The notes under the pieces: model-generated
Told to the model about the DNA's origin: nothing
Seen by the model: only the letters and a program-made list of their open reading frames with translations
Databases searched by the model: none
Program-made: the position numbers and the translations under genes
In this document: in pieces, positions 49,501 to 62,403 of the stretch
How the letters are laid out: each line of letters starts with the position of its first letter
How positions within the stretch are numbered: the stretch's first letter is position 1
Origin: Babylonia areolata
Lineage: Eukaryota; Mollusca; Gastropoda; Neogastropoda; Buccinidae
Reading direction: 5' to 3'
NCBI RefSeq assembly: GCF_041734735.1
Contig: NC_134878.1
Span: 19,868,702 to 19,932,701 of the forward strand
Length of the DNA stretch: 64,000 bases

Positions 49501-52500
49501 TTCACCACCTGTTCATACTTCATTGCATGCACTAGGTCTTCCGTTCCTCAAATAGTGTTAGAATGTGATGTGGAACATGTTGGTGTACCTTTCTGATGGG
49601 TGCAAAAATGCTAAAAAATACACTAAATATGGATACCGCGATCAACATCAAGACGGTGAGTAAATACTTTGATTTTTTGCACACATATGGAACAACATTC
49701 CTTGCATACATATACTAAATATCAATTGTCTGGGTGTTTATTTGTTTTTTTTACAATTTTTTCCCCATCCTATACAAACCCTGGGTTTTCAGGGATTGGC
49801 AAGGGCAAAAACTCTTGGCATGGAGTGAGTTAAAACAGATAATATAAAAGCTGTAACATTTAAAAGAATTATTTCTCTTGAAAATCAAAAAGATACCAAC
49901 AGCATAAATTAAACTAGAATGATGATATAAGAACAAACCATTCTTTATCAAGTCTCTATCACAACTGGTGAGATTTTCTGAACATTTTGCAGTATTTTTT
50001 TGTTTTAACAAAAAGACCAAGTCTGCCTAGATTTGTCCAGTCAGTCAGAACTGTTCTGTTGTTGTAGATTTTCCTAAAACATATAATAGAGATAAAAATT
50101 TTTTTAAAGAAATGACAGACATATATAAAGAGACAAAAGAAAAGGACACATTGTAACACCCTCATACCATAAAAAAACAAATCCCACCAATATAACATGA
50201 CAAGACATCACAATAAATGAGGTGAATGCCATGACACACAATACACATGATACACAATTGTCACACAGTAAAATGACAATAAACTACCCAGACACACAAT
50301 ATGTCATGACCTAAAACAGTGCACCACGTAAAATGACAATAAACAACCCAGACACACAATATGTCATGACCTAAAACAGTGCACCATGTAAAATGACAAT
50401 AAACAACCCAGACACACTTTGTGTCATGACCTAAAACAGTGCACCATGTAAAATGACAATAAACAACCCAGACACACATTGTGTCATGACCTAAAACAGT
50501 GCACCACGTAAAATGACAATAAACAACCCAGACACACATTGTGTCATGACCTAAAACAGTGCACCACATAAAATGACAATAAACAACCCAGACACAGAAT
50601 GTGTCATGACCTAAAACAGTGCACCACGTAAAATGACAATAAACAACCCAGACGCAGAATGTGTCATGACCTAAAACAGTGCACCAAGTAAAATGACAAT
50701 AAACAACCCAGACACACATTGTGTCATGACCTAAAACAGTGCAGCACGTAAAATGACAAACAACCCAGACACACATTGTGTCATGACCTAAAACAGTGCA
50801 CCACATAAAATGACAATAAACAACCCAGACACACATTGTGTCATGACCTAAAACAGTGCACCATGTAAAATGACAATAAACAACCCAGACACACATTGTG
50901 TCATGACCTAAAACAGTGCACCATGTAAAATGACAATAAACAACCCAGACACACAATATGTCATGACCTAAAACAGTGCACCATGTAAAATGACAATAAA
51001 CAACCCAGACACACATTGTGTCATGACCTAAAACAGTGCACCATGTAAAATGACAAACAACCCAGACACACATTGTGTCATGACCTAAAACAGTGCACCA
51101 CGTAAAATGACAATAAACAACCCAGACACACAATGTGTCATGACCTAAAACAGTGCACCACGTAAAATGACAATAAACAACCCAGACACACATTGTGTCA
51201 TGACCTAAACCCAAACCAGTGCACCTTGTCAGGGAAATCCTGAGTCAGCTCAGTGATGGACTGGCACCAGTAGGCAGCTGTCTTCTCACTGATCAGTTCA
51301 ATGTTGAGGAAAGAGCCCTGTCCTGGGCCGTACATGTGTCCACTGGTAGTGCCCCGCACAATGCGAGGTGAGACATTGGTCACCAAGTCCTGTTCAAAAG
51401 AAATTATCATTCAGGTTAAACATGCATTCTTTTCCTTTTTGGTCGCCAAGTCCTGTAAAAAAAAGAAATTATCATTCACGTTAAACATGCATTCTTTTCC
51501 TTTTTGGTCGCCAAGTCCTGTGAAGAAGAAATCATCACTAAGATTAAGCATGCATTCTTTTCCTTTTAGGACACAAAGCCCTGTGAAGAAGAAATTATCA
51601 CTGTGATTAAAGCATGCATTCTTTTCCTTTTTGGTCACAAAGTCCTGTGAAGAAGAAATTATCACTGAGATTAAGGTAGCACTAGGGGTAGAATTTTGAC
51701 CAAAAATCATTAAAAAATGTGTTTTGTGTTTGTTGTGAATTTTGCAAGAATAATGTTTCATAAAGCCTTACATGTGTGTGTTTTGTTTGAATTATTACTC
51801 AAAGTGTGTGTTTTTAGCTGTTTTTGGGAGTGGGTGTGAGAGAAAGTTGTGAAAAAAAGATCGAATGCATCCAAAAATTGCCCATTTTCAATCGCGCCTA
51901 CCGTTGCTACGACGCCATGAAGCAAGGCTTGTGACCTACTGAACTAGAGAGGAAGAAACGGCCTTCACCATGAGCCTTATTAGCATAGGAAAATTCCTAC
52001 ACAGCCAGCCTGCCAGGGCCTAAAAGTGGGTCACTGGCTTGCTTGTTGTTGGTGAAGTGATTGGCCGGTTCGGTCACGTGGCCGATCTGAGCTTTATCAT
52101 TGGCTCTCAAACGACTTCCTGTTTGCAAAGCGTCTGCTATCTGTGTCTATTCAGATCGATCAACAACTATAAATTTTGGATTATTTTAGCAATCTTTGAA
52201 AAGATAAGAATGACAAAGGAAAGAAAAGTTAAAGTTAGGGCCCTCCACAAGTTTAGGAAGCGGCGGAGAGGTGGGAAAAGTGCTCAGCAAGTCAGCACTT
52301 TGCAGACAAAGGCAAGCACTAACACCCCCCACCCCCCTTGGAAACCGAAACAAGACATCTAAACTCCACTGCCCGTCATGCATTGAATCGGTAAGTTTGT
52401 TTATCTGACATCCTGCCCCACCCTCTGTCTCTTTCTCTGCCTCTCTCTCTCTCACCTTCCCTCTCGTGGTTTACATGTGTGATGGAGTGTTTGGATGTTG

Positions 52501-54787
52501 AAGTTGTGTGTGTGTGTGTGAAGTCAGTTTCTCACACATGCACATTCATTCTCTCTCTCTCTCACTCTCCTGTGATTTACATGTGTGATGGAGTGTGTGG
52601 ATGTTTATAGTGTGTGTGTGTGTGTGTGTGTACATGCCCCGCCCCCCCCCCCCCAAAAAAAAGTCACTCTCACACACACACTCTCTCTCTCTCTCACTCT
52701 CTCTCACCTTTCTCTTCTCCCATACATGTATACACAAACACATACCAATTTTTTTTTTTCCAGAGTGCAGTCAGCAGCAAGAAAAACATCAGGAAAAGAG
52801 AAAGGAAGGAGGCAAAAAATTGAGACAATCCGGCATCGAGAACGTCAAGAGCGGTGTGAACGAGGAGGAGAGTTGTATGGGGCAGGACTGTTCTGAACAC
52901 CAAAACAGCTTTCTTTTTTGTTTTTTGTTTTTGTTTTCTTTTTATGTTATGAACAGACACCTGAAAAAAAAATATTTGTGTATAAATTTACCTGTTTTGT
53001 GCCTTGGTCTACTAGGAGAGACAAGACCAAACTTTAAATGCAATTTTCTCAAAACGTTCATTTTTCGTGGACTTGCATATTTGTGCAACGAAACACACAC
53101 ACTTCCCATCAGCATAATGACACCAAATTTTGTGTACTAATGTAAAAATGGCTGCTGAGTGCAATAAGACTATCAGGGACATTCTATCTCAATTACTTTA
53201 CTTGCTACATGTGTGAGATGTGAACTGTCATTGCGACTGAAAAAACACCCTTTTTGATTGAGTGGTGAGTGAACATTATAAATTTTTTACCAAAGCTTTC
53301 ATGTGTTAATTGCACTCTCTGGTCACTGAAGTGAAACTCTGTTATATCAGACACTTCTCAGAGAGGCAGCTTCTATGAGATCTAGTCTGCGAAATGGAGC
53401 TACCCTTCAGAACATTAAAAATATTCATAATTTTAATTCTAGTCAAGCTGTTTACTTAAAAATTGGTGTGTGGCATACCTTTGATGTCTTCTCTCTTTGT
53501 GCCAAATTTCAGTGTGATACATTACTTAGAAGTTGAGAAACAAAAATACCCCCAAATCTACGCCTAGCGCTACCTTAAGCATGCATTCTTTTCCTTTTAG
53601 GACACAAAGCCCTGTGAAGAAGAAATTATCACTGTGATTAAAGCATGCATTCTTTTCCTTTTTGGTCACAAAGTCCTGTGAAGAAGAAATTATCACTGAG
53701 ATTAAACATGCATTCTTTTCCTTTTTGGTCACCAAGTCCTGTAAAAAAAAGAAATTATCATTCATGTTAATCAAGCATTTTTTTCCTTTTGGAAGCAAGA
53801 ACAACTGGTCTCATAGCCAAGTGGTTCTGAGCACTGGACTTTCAGTCTGATGGTCCTGGTTTCAATTCCCAGTCAGTCACTTTGTGAGTTAAGGGTGGAG
53901 ATCAGTTGTTTTTTACAATCACCCACGGTAACATATGATAGGACCTTAACTGACTACGTGTGTGTACACAACACAAACAGGCGATCAAGTACAAATGTTT
54001 AAGATTCTGTATTCCTTGTCAGTGCTCACTAGATATGGAAACACCCAGCAGCATGCATGTTTGTGAAAATGGATACGGTTCCTTAAATGACAGGGTAAAA
54101 TTTGTCAAACATGTAAAAGCACACCCACAGATATGAATGAACATAGTTTCAGTTTCAACCTGCAAATACAGAGGAAACAGAAAAGCAAGTATGAAAACTT
54201 TACACTCGCACTGGAACATGTGCACAGAGGCAAACACATAGATACTGGAATACACACACACACACACACATACTTGGTGGTCAGCTCCATCATACTGTTC
54301 TCATAGCTGCTGTGGTGACCAAGCACACAGAGCACCCAACAAAGAAGGGTCTCCAGCTCCAGCAACACAAACCTGGGATACCCTCCACCTTCCCCTACCT
54401 TCACTGGACCTTGAGTGGGGGTCTGCATGCCAGCATTTCAGGTGAACCGATAAACCCCAGAGCTCATTACAACATGCCTTTGCTACATGTAAAAGAACCC
54501 AAGGCAAAATGTGGGCTGTATCCGATAAAATTTCGTCGAGTTAGGGAATCAAATGCACATACACATATTCACAAGAGCTGATGCTGAACTGCTGTGACGC
54601 ACTCTGGGAAAAGCAACCCCAATCTCTTGTGACAATAACATTATAAAATACAGAACAGTTTACAGCAGTACAATACTGCACACCACAACACAGTGTCGTA
54701 CACGGCAGGACAACGCAAAGAAGCACAGCACTGTACACCACAATACATAAGCTATCAAGTCAGGAAAAAAGAATATGGCTTCTTTTT

Positions 54788-54839
<52 letters not shown>

Positions 54840-54931
54840 AAACACACTCCTTATCCAGGGAAATCTAGCTTCTTTTTCCTCACACACACACACACACACA
54901 CACCTTATCCAGGGAAATCTAACTTCTTTTT

Positions 54932-54969
<38 letters not shown>

Positions 54970-55051
54970 CTTATCCAGGGAAATCTAGCTTCTTTTTGCT
55001 CACACACACACACACACACACTCCTTATCCAGGGAAATCTAGCTTCTTTTT

Positions 55052-55085
<34 letters not shown>

Positions 55086-55180
55086 TATCCAGGGAAATCT
55101 AGCTTCTTTTTCCTCACACACACACACACATACACACACACACACACACCTTATCCAGGGAAATCTAGCTTCTTTTTCCT

Positions 55181-55213
<33 letters not shown>

Positions 55214-55239
55214 TATCCAGGGAAATCTAACTTCTTTTT

Positions 55240-55275
<36 letters not shown>

Positions 55276-58200
55276 TATCCAGGGAAATCTAACTTCTTTT
55301 TCCTCACACGCACACACCTTATCCAGAGAAAAGGTCTTGGTGAGAACAAATCCCCAGCCAGCCTCAAAGGCACGACGGATCATGGGAGCGGAGGTGGTGG
55401 GGGGTGCACTGGCCAGACCAAAGGGGTTGGGGAACTTCAGAGGCCCTATCTCCACACTGATGTCAACACTGTCCACCGGTGTGAAAAAGTTGGGCAGATT
55501 GGGCTCAACTGGGATGGTGGTGCCTCCCAAGCTCTGGAACAACAATAAGCAAGTCAAGATTTTAAACATGATTTACTATCAACAAACTGTTCCAGTTCCT
55601 AGAAGCTAGAAATCAATTCAAAGAACTTACCAATCAAATTATAAACCAGTTAAAATATTTACTTTTAGCAGTTTTTTTGTGGCGAAAACATGATTCCATC
55701 CTGAAACAAGAGAGGCAAGGCCTTTAAGCCTCACTTGTAATTCACTTAAAAAAAAAAATATCAAATCATTAAAATGTGTTCTGTATTTGTTATTATAAAG
55801 CTTCGGGTTAAAAAAAAAAAATTTTTTTAAAGAAGAAAAAAAAAGTCCTGATGGCAACTTCAAACCCCGCGTTTTCAGGTGAGAAGAAACTGTCTTACCC
55901 ATTACACTATCGTGGCTCCTAACTGACGTTCTAAAATTTAGCATTTAAACATGCTTTCTTAAGGGTGATAAATCGACTGCGGTATTCGCAGTGAGGACGC
56001 TGTTTAAATCATATTATTCTGATGTATCTTGGGCATTCAAAAAATCTTTAAGAGCAATAAAAATTCTTTTTAAGTCCGCGGTAAAGGAGACGTGGCTATC
56101 GCCGCAATCACACTGCAACATTTAGCCATTTTCTCTGGATCTAGATAGAAGTACAAGTTTAGTTACACCCACCGGGAATGTAGTACGACATGGTCAATTC
56201 AATTTATAGTTTTAAAGTTGATGTGAAAATTGAGTATTTTGTTAAACTAATAACACGTAGAGCCAAGTACAAGTACTTCCTAAACGTCGTATGAAGTGAA
56301 AAGAACTTCATTTTGAGAAAAGTCAAGACTGGATATTTTTACGTTTCATCAAGGTTATTAACTCTCATGGTTTATTATTTTTAACTGTGAATTCCGACTG
56401 ATTTTGTTGATTTTTTTTTTTTATGGCAGTTAGGGACATAATCCAGTAAGTGATGAGGCATTCACAAATCTTTCTCAGAATAAATATTTAACAGTCTCCT
56501 TCTCCAACTTTCCATCACATGTTATCGTGCATTGTTGATTGAATATAGGACTGAACGGGCAGGTCCACAACTTGAACTTGAACAAAATGGTGTCCTTCGT
56601 TTGCGAGGAATATGAGCACGCGCTTTGAATATGTATAAATATGTGTACGCAATTGATTTTTGCCCATGACCTTCAGGGCTCAGCCAACAGATCTATAAAG
56701 TCCACTCATAGTACTGATTTTAGTATTTTCCGGAAAAGACCACTTGGCGAATGAACATAGTGAAAGCCCTGTACACTGAGAGTAAAACACGCAAGCTATT
56801 TATGTATTGAGTATAATTTCAAAATGTAATGTTTAAGATGAGAAAGATCAGTTTAAAGCAAATTAACCCCCCTAGCATTAATTACAGATTAATTTCCCTT
56901 TTTTACTATCTGCACCAAAGATATGCAAAATAAATATAACTTCCATGCTTAGCAAAAGAATTTCTTGTTTGAACAAAAAATGATGAAAATGACTGCTCTT
57001 GTTGTTGTGTCAGAACATCAGATCAAAGTGCCAAGTTTAGAGAATAAAAAAAATAAATAAAAAAAATAATTAAAAAAAACAAACAAAAAAACATATATAT
57101 ATATAACAGTAAATTCAGTTTGCATATAATTTGGCTTCTTTAAAAAAATTTTTTTTGTGCCCATCCCAGAGGTGCAATATTGTTTTAAACAAGATGACTG
57201 GAAAGAACTGAATTTTTCCTATTTTTATGCCAAATTTGGTGTCAACTGACAAACTATTTGCAAAGAAAATGGCAATGTTAAAGTTTACCACGGACACACA
57301 GACACAGACACACACAAACAACCAAACACTGGGTTAAAACATAGACTCACTTTGTTTACACAAGTGAGTCAAAAAGGGAATGAATCACTTGAGAAAGAAT
57401 GAAAACTGGTGATGAGAAAACATTACATACAGAATTTTGTATCGAAAGAAAAAAAAACATTTTGGCATTTCACATAGGAAACAGTGTGTCGGCAACAAAC
57501 ACTCTTCCTATCACCATCAGAATTCATACAGAACGAACCTGAAGGTAACGATGCATGCTCCATGCCGCCAGTTTGCCGTCGTTGACCGATTCCACAGTGG
57601 TCTGGGCAATGCCACCTATATCTCCACCGCAGAACACCCAGGGCTCGCTGGTCTGCTGCGTCATGATGTCCACCTCAGGCAACCCCCATCGGTTGAACCT
57701 GATTGGCTCCAGTGCCTTTCTCACTGTTCCAATAAAAGAGGGGGTGGGGGAGGGGGGCGGGAACAGAGGGTTAATGGAATTTGAACAAGGACCTCAGTGT
57801 AAATAACAAAGTACAAAAGAAGAAAAGAGACAATCATTTGTCATTTGAGCTTTTTTTGACATGTCGTCACTACTGTTGTGGGATGCCTGTCAACATAACG
57901 TCAGCAGTAGTTGAAAATGACGCAGATCACACACAAATTTGATGCTTAATCAAAAAAAAACGCTAATTCTGTCACTTTCTGAAACCATATTTCTGACATT
58001 CCTCTGCTTTTGACTTTCAAAAATGGTAGTTCTGTTACTTTTTGAAACCACATTTCCTACACACCTCTGCTTTCGACTTTTTCATCGTTCAACATTGCTA
58101 GGAAAAGTCCCAACTGTCACGTTAATATACAAGCCACAGATTCATCACAGATTTTGTGACACTAATGGAGCTTAACAAACCCTCAAGCAAAAAAAAAAAC

Positions 58201-61200
58201 CTAAATGAAATAAAGAAGAAAAGTTTATCTGACATAAACAGAACAATAATGCTGTTTCTTCTTTCTTTTTCTTCTTTGTGTATTATGAAATACCATTGCA
58301 AGTTTAAAAAAAAGGAAAAAAAGGGTGCTGGTACTAATGGCTTACCAGAGTCCTCTCCCACACATGAGCCAAAAGCGGATATGATGAAGTCCACTTTCTG
58401 CCTCAGAACCTGGTCCTGGTCCTCCAACCAGTTTCCCTCTGCATCCTGCTCGGTGCGGACAAACTCCATGGCGGCCACACGCCCGTTCTTCACCACCACC
58501 TTGTGGGGAGCCATGAAGGGAAGGAACTCACACCTCTCCTCCTTTGCCAGCTCCATCTGAAAGACAACACCCATGGGCATTCTTTTCTTCTTCTCCCTTA
58601 GGAGTCATTGGGGCACCTAACAGAAGAACTGCTCAGCAGATTCTTCCAGGTCTGTCAGTTGTGTCAAAGCCTGGGTCTGTGCAAATGGTTTTCCTGTTCA
58701 TTCTGCAATGCTGTCAGACCATCCTGTTGTTTTATCTGTCTTCTCTATGTCTATGCCTCTCTCCCTCAACAGTTCCATGGAGGGTTGTTTTAGCAAAGCC
58801 ACAGGATCTTGTTACATGACCATACAATGTAGTTTAATTTTCTTGACTGATGTCAGCAGATTTTCATTAGGTATATTAGGTATCACAAAAACTGGGAAGA
58901 GAGAGAGAAAGAAATGGAGATAGAGAGAAATGGAGATACAGAGAGAGAAATGGAGATACAGAGAGAAAGACAGAGTAGGTATGACAAGATCACTGCTGCA
59001 GAACATGGGAAGAGAGAGAAAAAAAAAACCAATGGGAAGGATAGGGCAAATATTGCAGAACAGGAGAAGAACAAAATCTGCGCAATGGCCAGCCATGTTC
59101 ACACAGGAGAGAGGTGCACCTTACTACAGGTGATGTGAAGAAGGGTGCACACCTTGGGAGAAAGACCGTCCTAAGCAGCCAGAGCAAGAAAGTTTACCAT
59201 TCCCGTTTTCCAAGCAATCCAATGCATGAATGACCCACATGCAGCTTGTTACTCTGAACAGGAAACATGTGGCTCATGAAGAAAGTGCTATCCACAAAAC
59301 AAAACAAAAACAGGACCACACTTATCCTGCTTATTGTAGCTCTCTGCCATGTCTGTCTAATTAGGGGTGAAGGGCAGGATGATGTAAGTTTAGCATGTGG
59401 CACCGCACTCACAGAATGGTGGTCTAAGGCCTACAATCGGGTTAAAAGTTTAAAAAGCTTGAGAAAAAAAACTGTAAACCTATCCCTGTAATTGATCATC
59501 TAAAGACAATTTAAAAAAAACCAAAAAAAACTTTAAAAAAAAACTGTTCTCATCAAGCACCACAGCCAGGCATATCGGATGACAGAATCCTTGGGTGAAA
59601 TCCTGACAGTGTCAAGTGGGTTGTTTCCCATCCGCCAACTAAACATATGTGCTGATCTACCGCTGTCCCTTAAAACCCTTCGTGACCCTGATCATGCACA
59701 AGACCAACACACAAGGACAGATCCCACAAAAAAGTCAACATGAGTGGGTCTTAGAAACAACAAGACACTCAGCATGCACCTACTCTGAAGACAGAGTAAG
59801 GCTGCCTAAAATAATCAGATCATAAACAATAAAAATCAAGTGTATAAAAGACCATCGGTCACAACAAATACGCTCAGTAAGCAAGCAAGACAAATGAACA
59901 ATCACACACACAGCAGTAACTGTACCTCCTCAGGCACTGCACGGATGTTGGTGAAGCCTTTACGAAAGACCACGTAGACTCTGCGGGCACCACAGCGCAG
60001 TGCCGAGGTGGCACAGTCAAAGGCGGTGTCCCCAGCGCCAAGAACCACCACGTTCCCATGCAACGATGGCAGCTGAGACTTGCATGCACACATTCCTGGA
60101 CAGACAAAATCTGGCTCTGAAGTATTGTTTTGTTTTGTGCACATTCCTGGACAGACAAAATCTGGCTCTGAAGTACTGTTTTGTTTTGTGCACATTCCTG
60201 GACATACAAAAACTGGCTCTAAAGTACTATTTGTTATGCTCATTACAAAACTTATGTTTCAATACTATTCATTTAATTTTTCTTTTCTCAAATTCTTTCT
60301 CTCTGTCCTCTGACCCTACACTCTTTCTCTTTCTTTTGATGAATGATATTTTAAGTAAAATTCATAAGGTTGATTGAAAAATCATATTTTTGTCTCAATG
60401 AAAAGTGTTTCACTTAATTTCAAACTTACATTGACACTAATGCACACGCACAAGCACACACATATGAATGCATGCACACATGCACATATGCATGCTTGCA
60501 CATACTCACATATACACACACACAAAATATACGTTTTTATGTCATAAAAACCTGCACAAATCACATCCATGCATTGATTTAAAACAAGGTACCTCAAGAC
60601 TGTTCAAATGTGTACTTACGCGTTCATTTGTCACAAACTTGTACACACCGTATCCACGCACAGGTTTCAAAAGAGACACCTCCAAACCAATACCTGATTT
60701 GGATGCTTGAGCCACGACAGGCAGGAAATCCTTGGAAGTGAAGAATCCCATCTCCCCCGTCAGGTTTTCAAAGAGAGGGATCTTCTTGGGGTCAGGAAGG
60801 CCGATGCCCACAAACACAGCCTGGTACCCTTGCTCCTTCAGTGACTTCAGCGTGATGTCATTCTCTCCCACAGCACGGCCCGTCACCACCTGTCAGCAAA
60901 ACAGGACAGAATTCTGAAGATATTTACATCACTTCTCTCTCTCTCTCTCTCTGTCTTTCTCTTTCTCTCTCTGTGCCATACCTTTATTTTTGTATTCCAG
61001 TATTGTATCAATTTCATTTTTTCACTTTATCATTCCATCCTTATTTTTCAAAGAAGAAATATACTGTTCCCTGCAGAGTCTGCTTCAGCAATTCTCAGCA
61101 GCATTTTAAAAATTTTTTATCAACAATTACAAAACCTTTCTTGGGGGAAACTGGGGGCTTAAAAAAGATCACAAGGAGTATGAAAAATGTGCTGGGTTTC

Positions 61201-62365
61201 CATGCAATTAGTAACAGGCAGTATGAAAAGTGTGCTGGGTTTCCATGCAATTAGTAACAAGCAGTATGAAAAGTGTGCTGGGTTTCCATGCAATTAGTAA
61301 CAGGCAGTATGAAAAGTGTGCTGGGTTTCCATGCAATTAGTAACAGGCAGTATGAAAAGTGTGCTGGGTTTCCATGCAATTAGTAACAGGCAGTATGGAA
61401 AGTGTGCTGGGTTTCCATGCAATTAGTAACAGGCAGTATGAAAAGTGTGCTGGGTTTCCATGCAATTAGTAACAGGCAGTATGAAAAGTGTGCTGGGTTT
61501 CCATGCAATTAGTAACAGGCAGTATGGAAAGTGTGCTGGGTTTCCATGCAATTAGTAACAGGCAGTATGAAAAGTGTGCTGGGTTTCCATGCAATTAGTA
61601 ACAAGCAGTATGAAAAGTGTGCTGGGTTTCCATGCAACTGATCACAAGCAGTATGAAAAGTATGTTGTCTTTCCATGCAATTAATTCCACTGGTCAACAC
61701 ATGCTGAAAACTTACCTTAACACCAAGGTCCTTCATTTGCTCGATCTCAAAGTCAACCACTCCAAATGGCAGTCGGAACTGTGGGATCTCCGAAGAACTG
61801 TTAGCAAACCAAAAAAAAAAGCAGTGATTGTTTGGAGATATCAACCACAATTTCTGAGTAACTGTCAGAATCAATACTGATATGCCACATAAGATTTTCT
61901 GTTCCTGTTTGCTATCAAATATTGGCAAACAGAATTCATTTAAGCTTGAAAGGATTAACCCTGTTTTTGAGTAATTAGAAGTCCACCGCATTAACCATCT
62001 TTTACTGAGGTACTTTTTATGAATGCTGATTTAAGAATGCTTGAACTTTCCTTCTGATGAAGTCTGCAATTTGGAACTCATTTTTCATGCAAAGACTTTT
62101 TTCTTTTTTTTTTCTAAACATCTTTTTCAACGATGCAAAATCCACAAAAACTGCGTCACTCACACAATCAGTCATCGCACAGTCAGTCATGTCAGAAACC
62201 ACAGCTGAGCTTACACAGAATTCAAACAGAAGAGCAGCAGCAACAGCGAACAGTGACAGTCTGAAGAGGTCCACAAGTTCAAAGTCAGTTTCCAGTAATT
62301 GAAATTCTCACGTATCAGTTTTATCCTTCACAAACTGCCCCATCACACTTCAAGTTCACACCTAT

Positions 62366-62403
<38 letters not shown>

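Noticed and set aside
50261-51214. 317-codon open frame on - of repeated 20-residue units
   Set aside because: A by-product of a 60-bp minisatellite with a unit divisible by 3. It is not in the frame of the adjacent DPYD exon, which meets a stop after about 8 codons.
51675-53574. Host gene made of the frames at 52039-52362 and 52585-52896
   Set aside because: Both lie within the TTAA-bounded element P7 and in part of its microsatellite; treated as transposon remnants.
54693-55292. Long His/Thr-rich frames on + and Cys/Val-rich frames on -
   Set aside because: Translations of CA/GT microsatellite; also seen near 41100-41570, 26050-26280 and 38370-38810.
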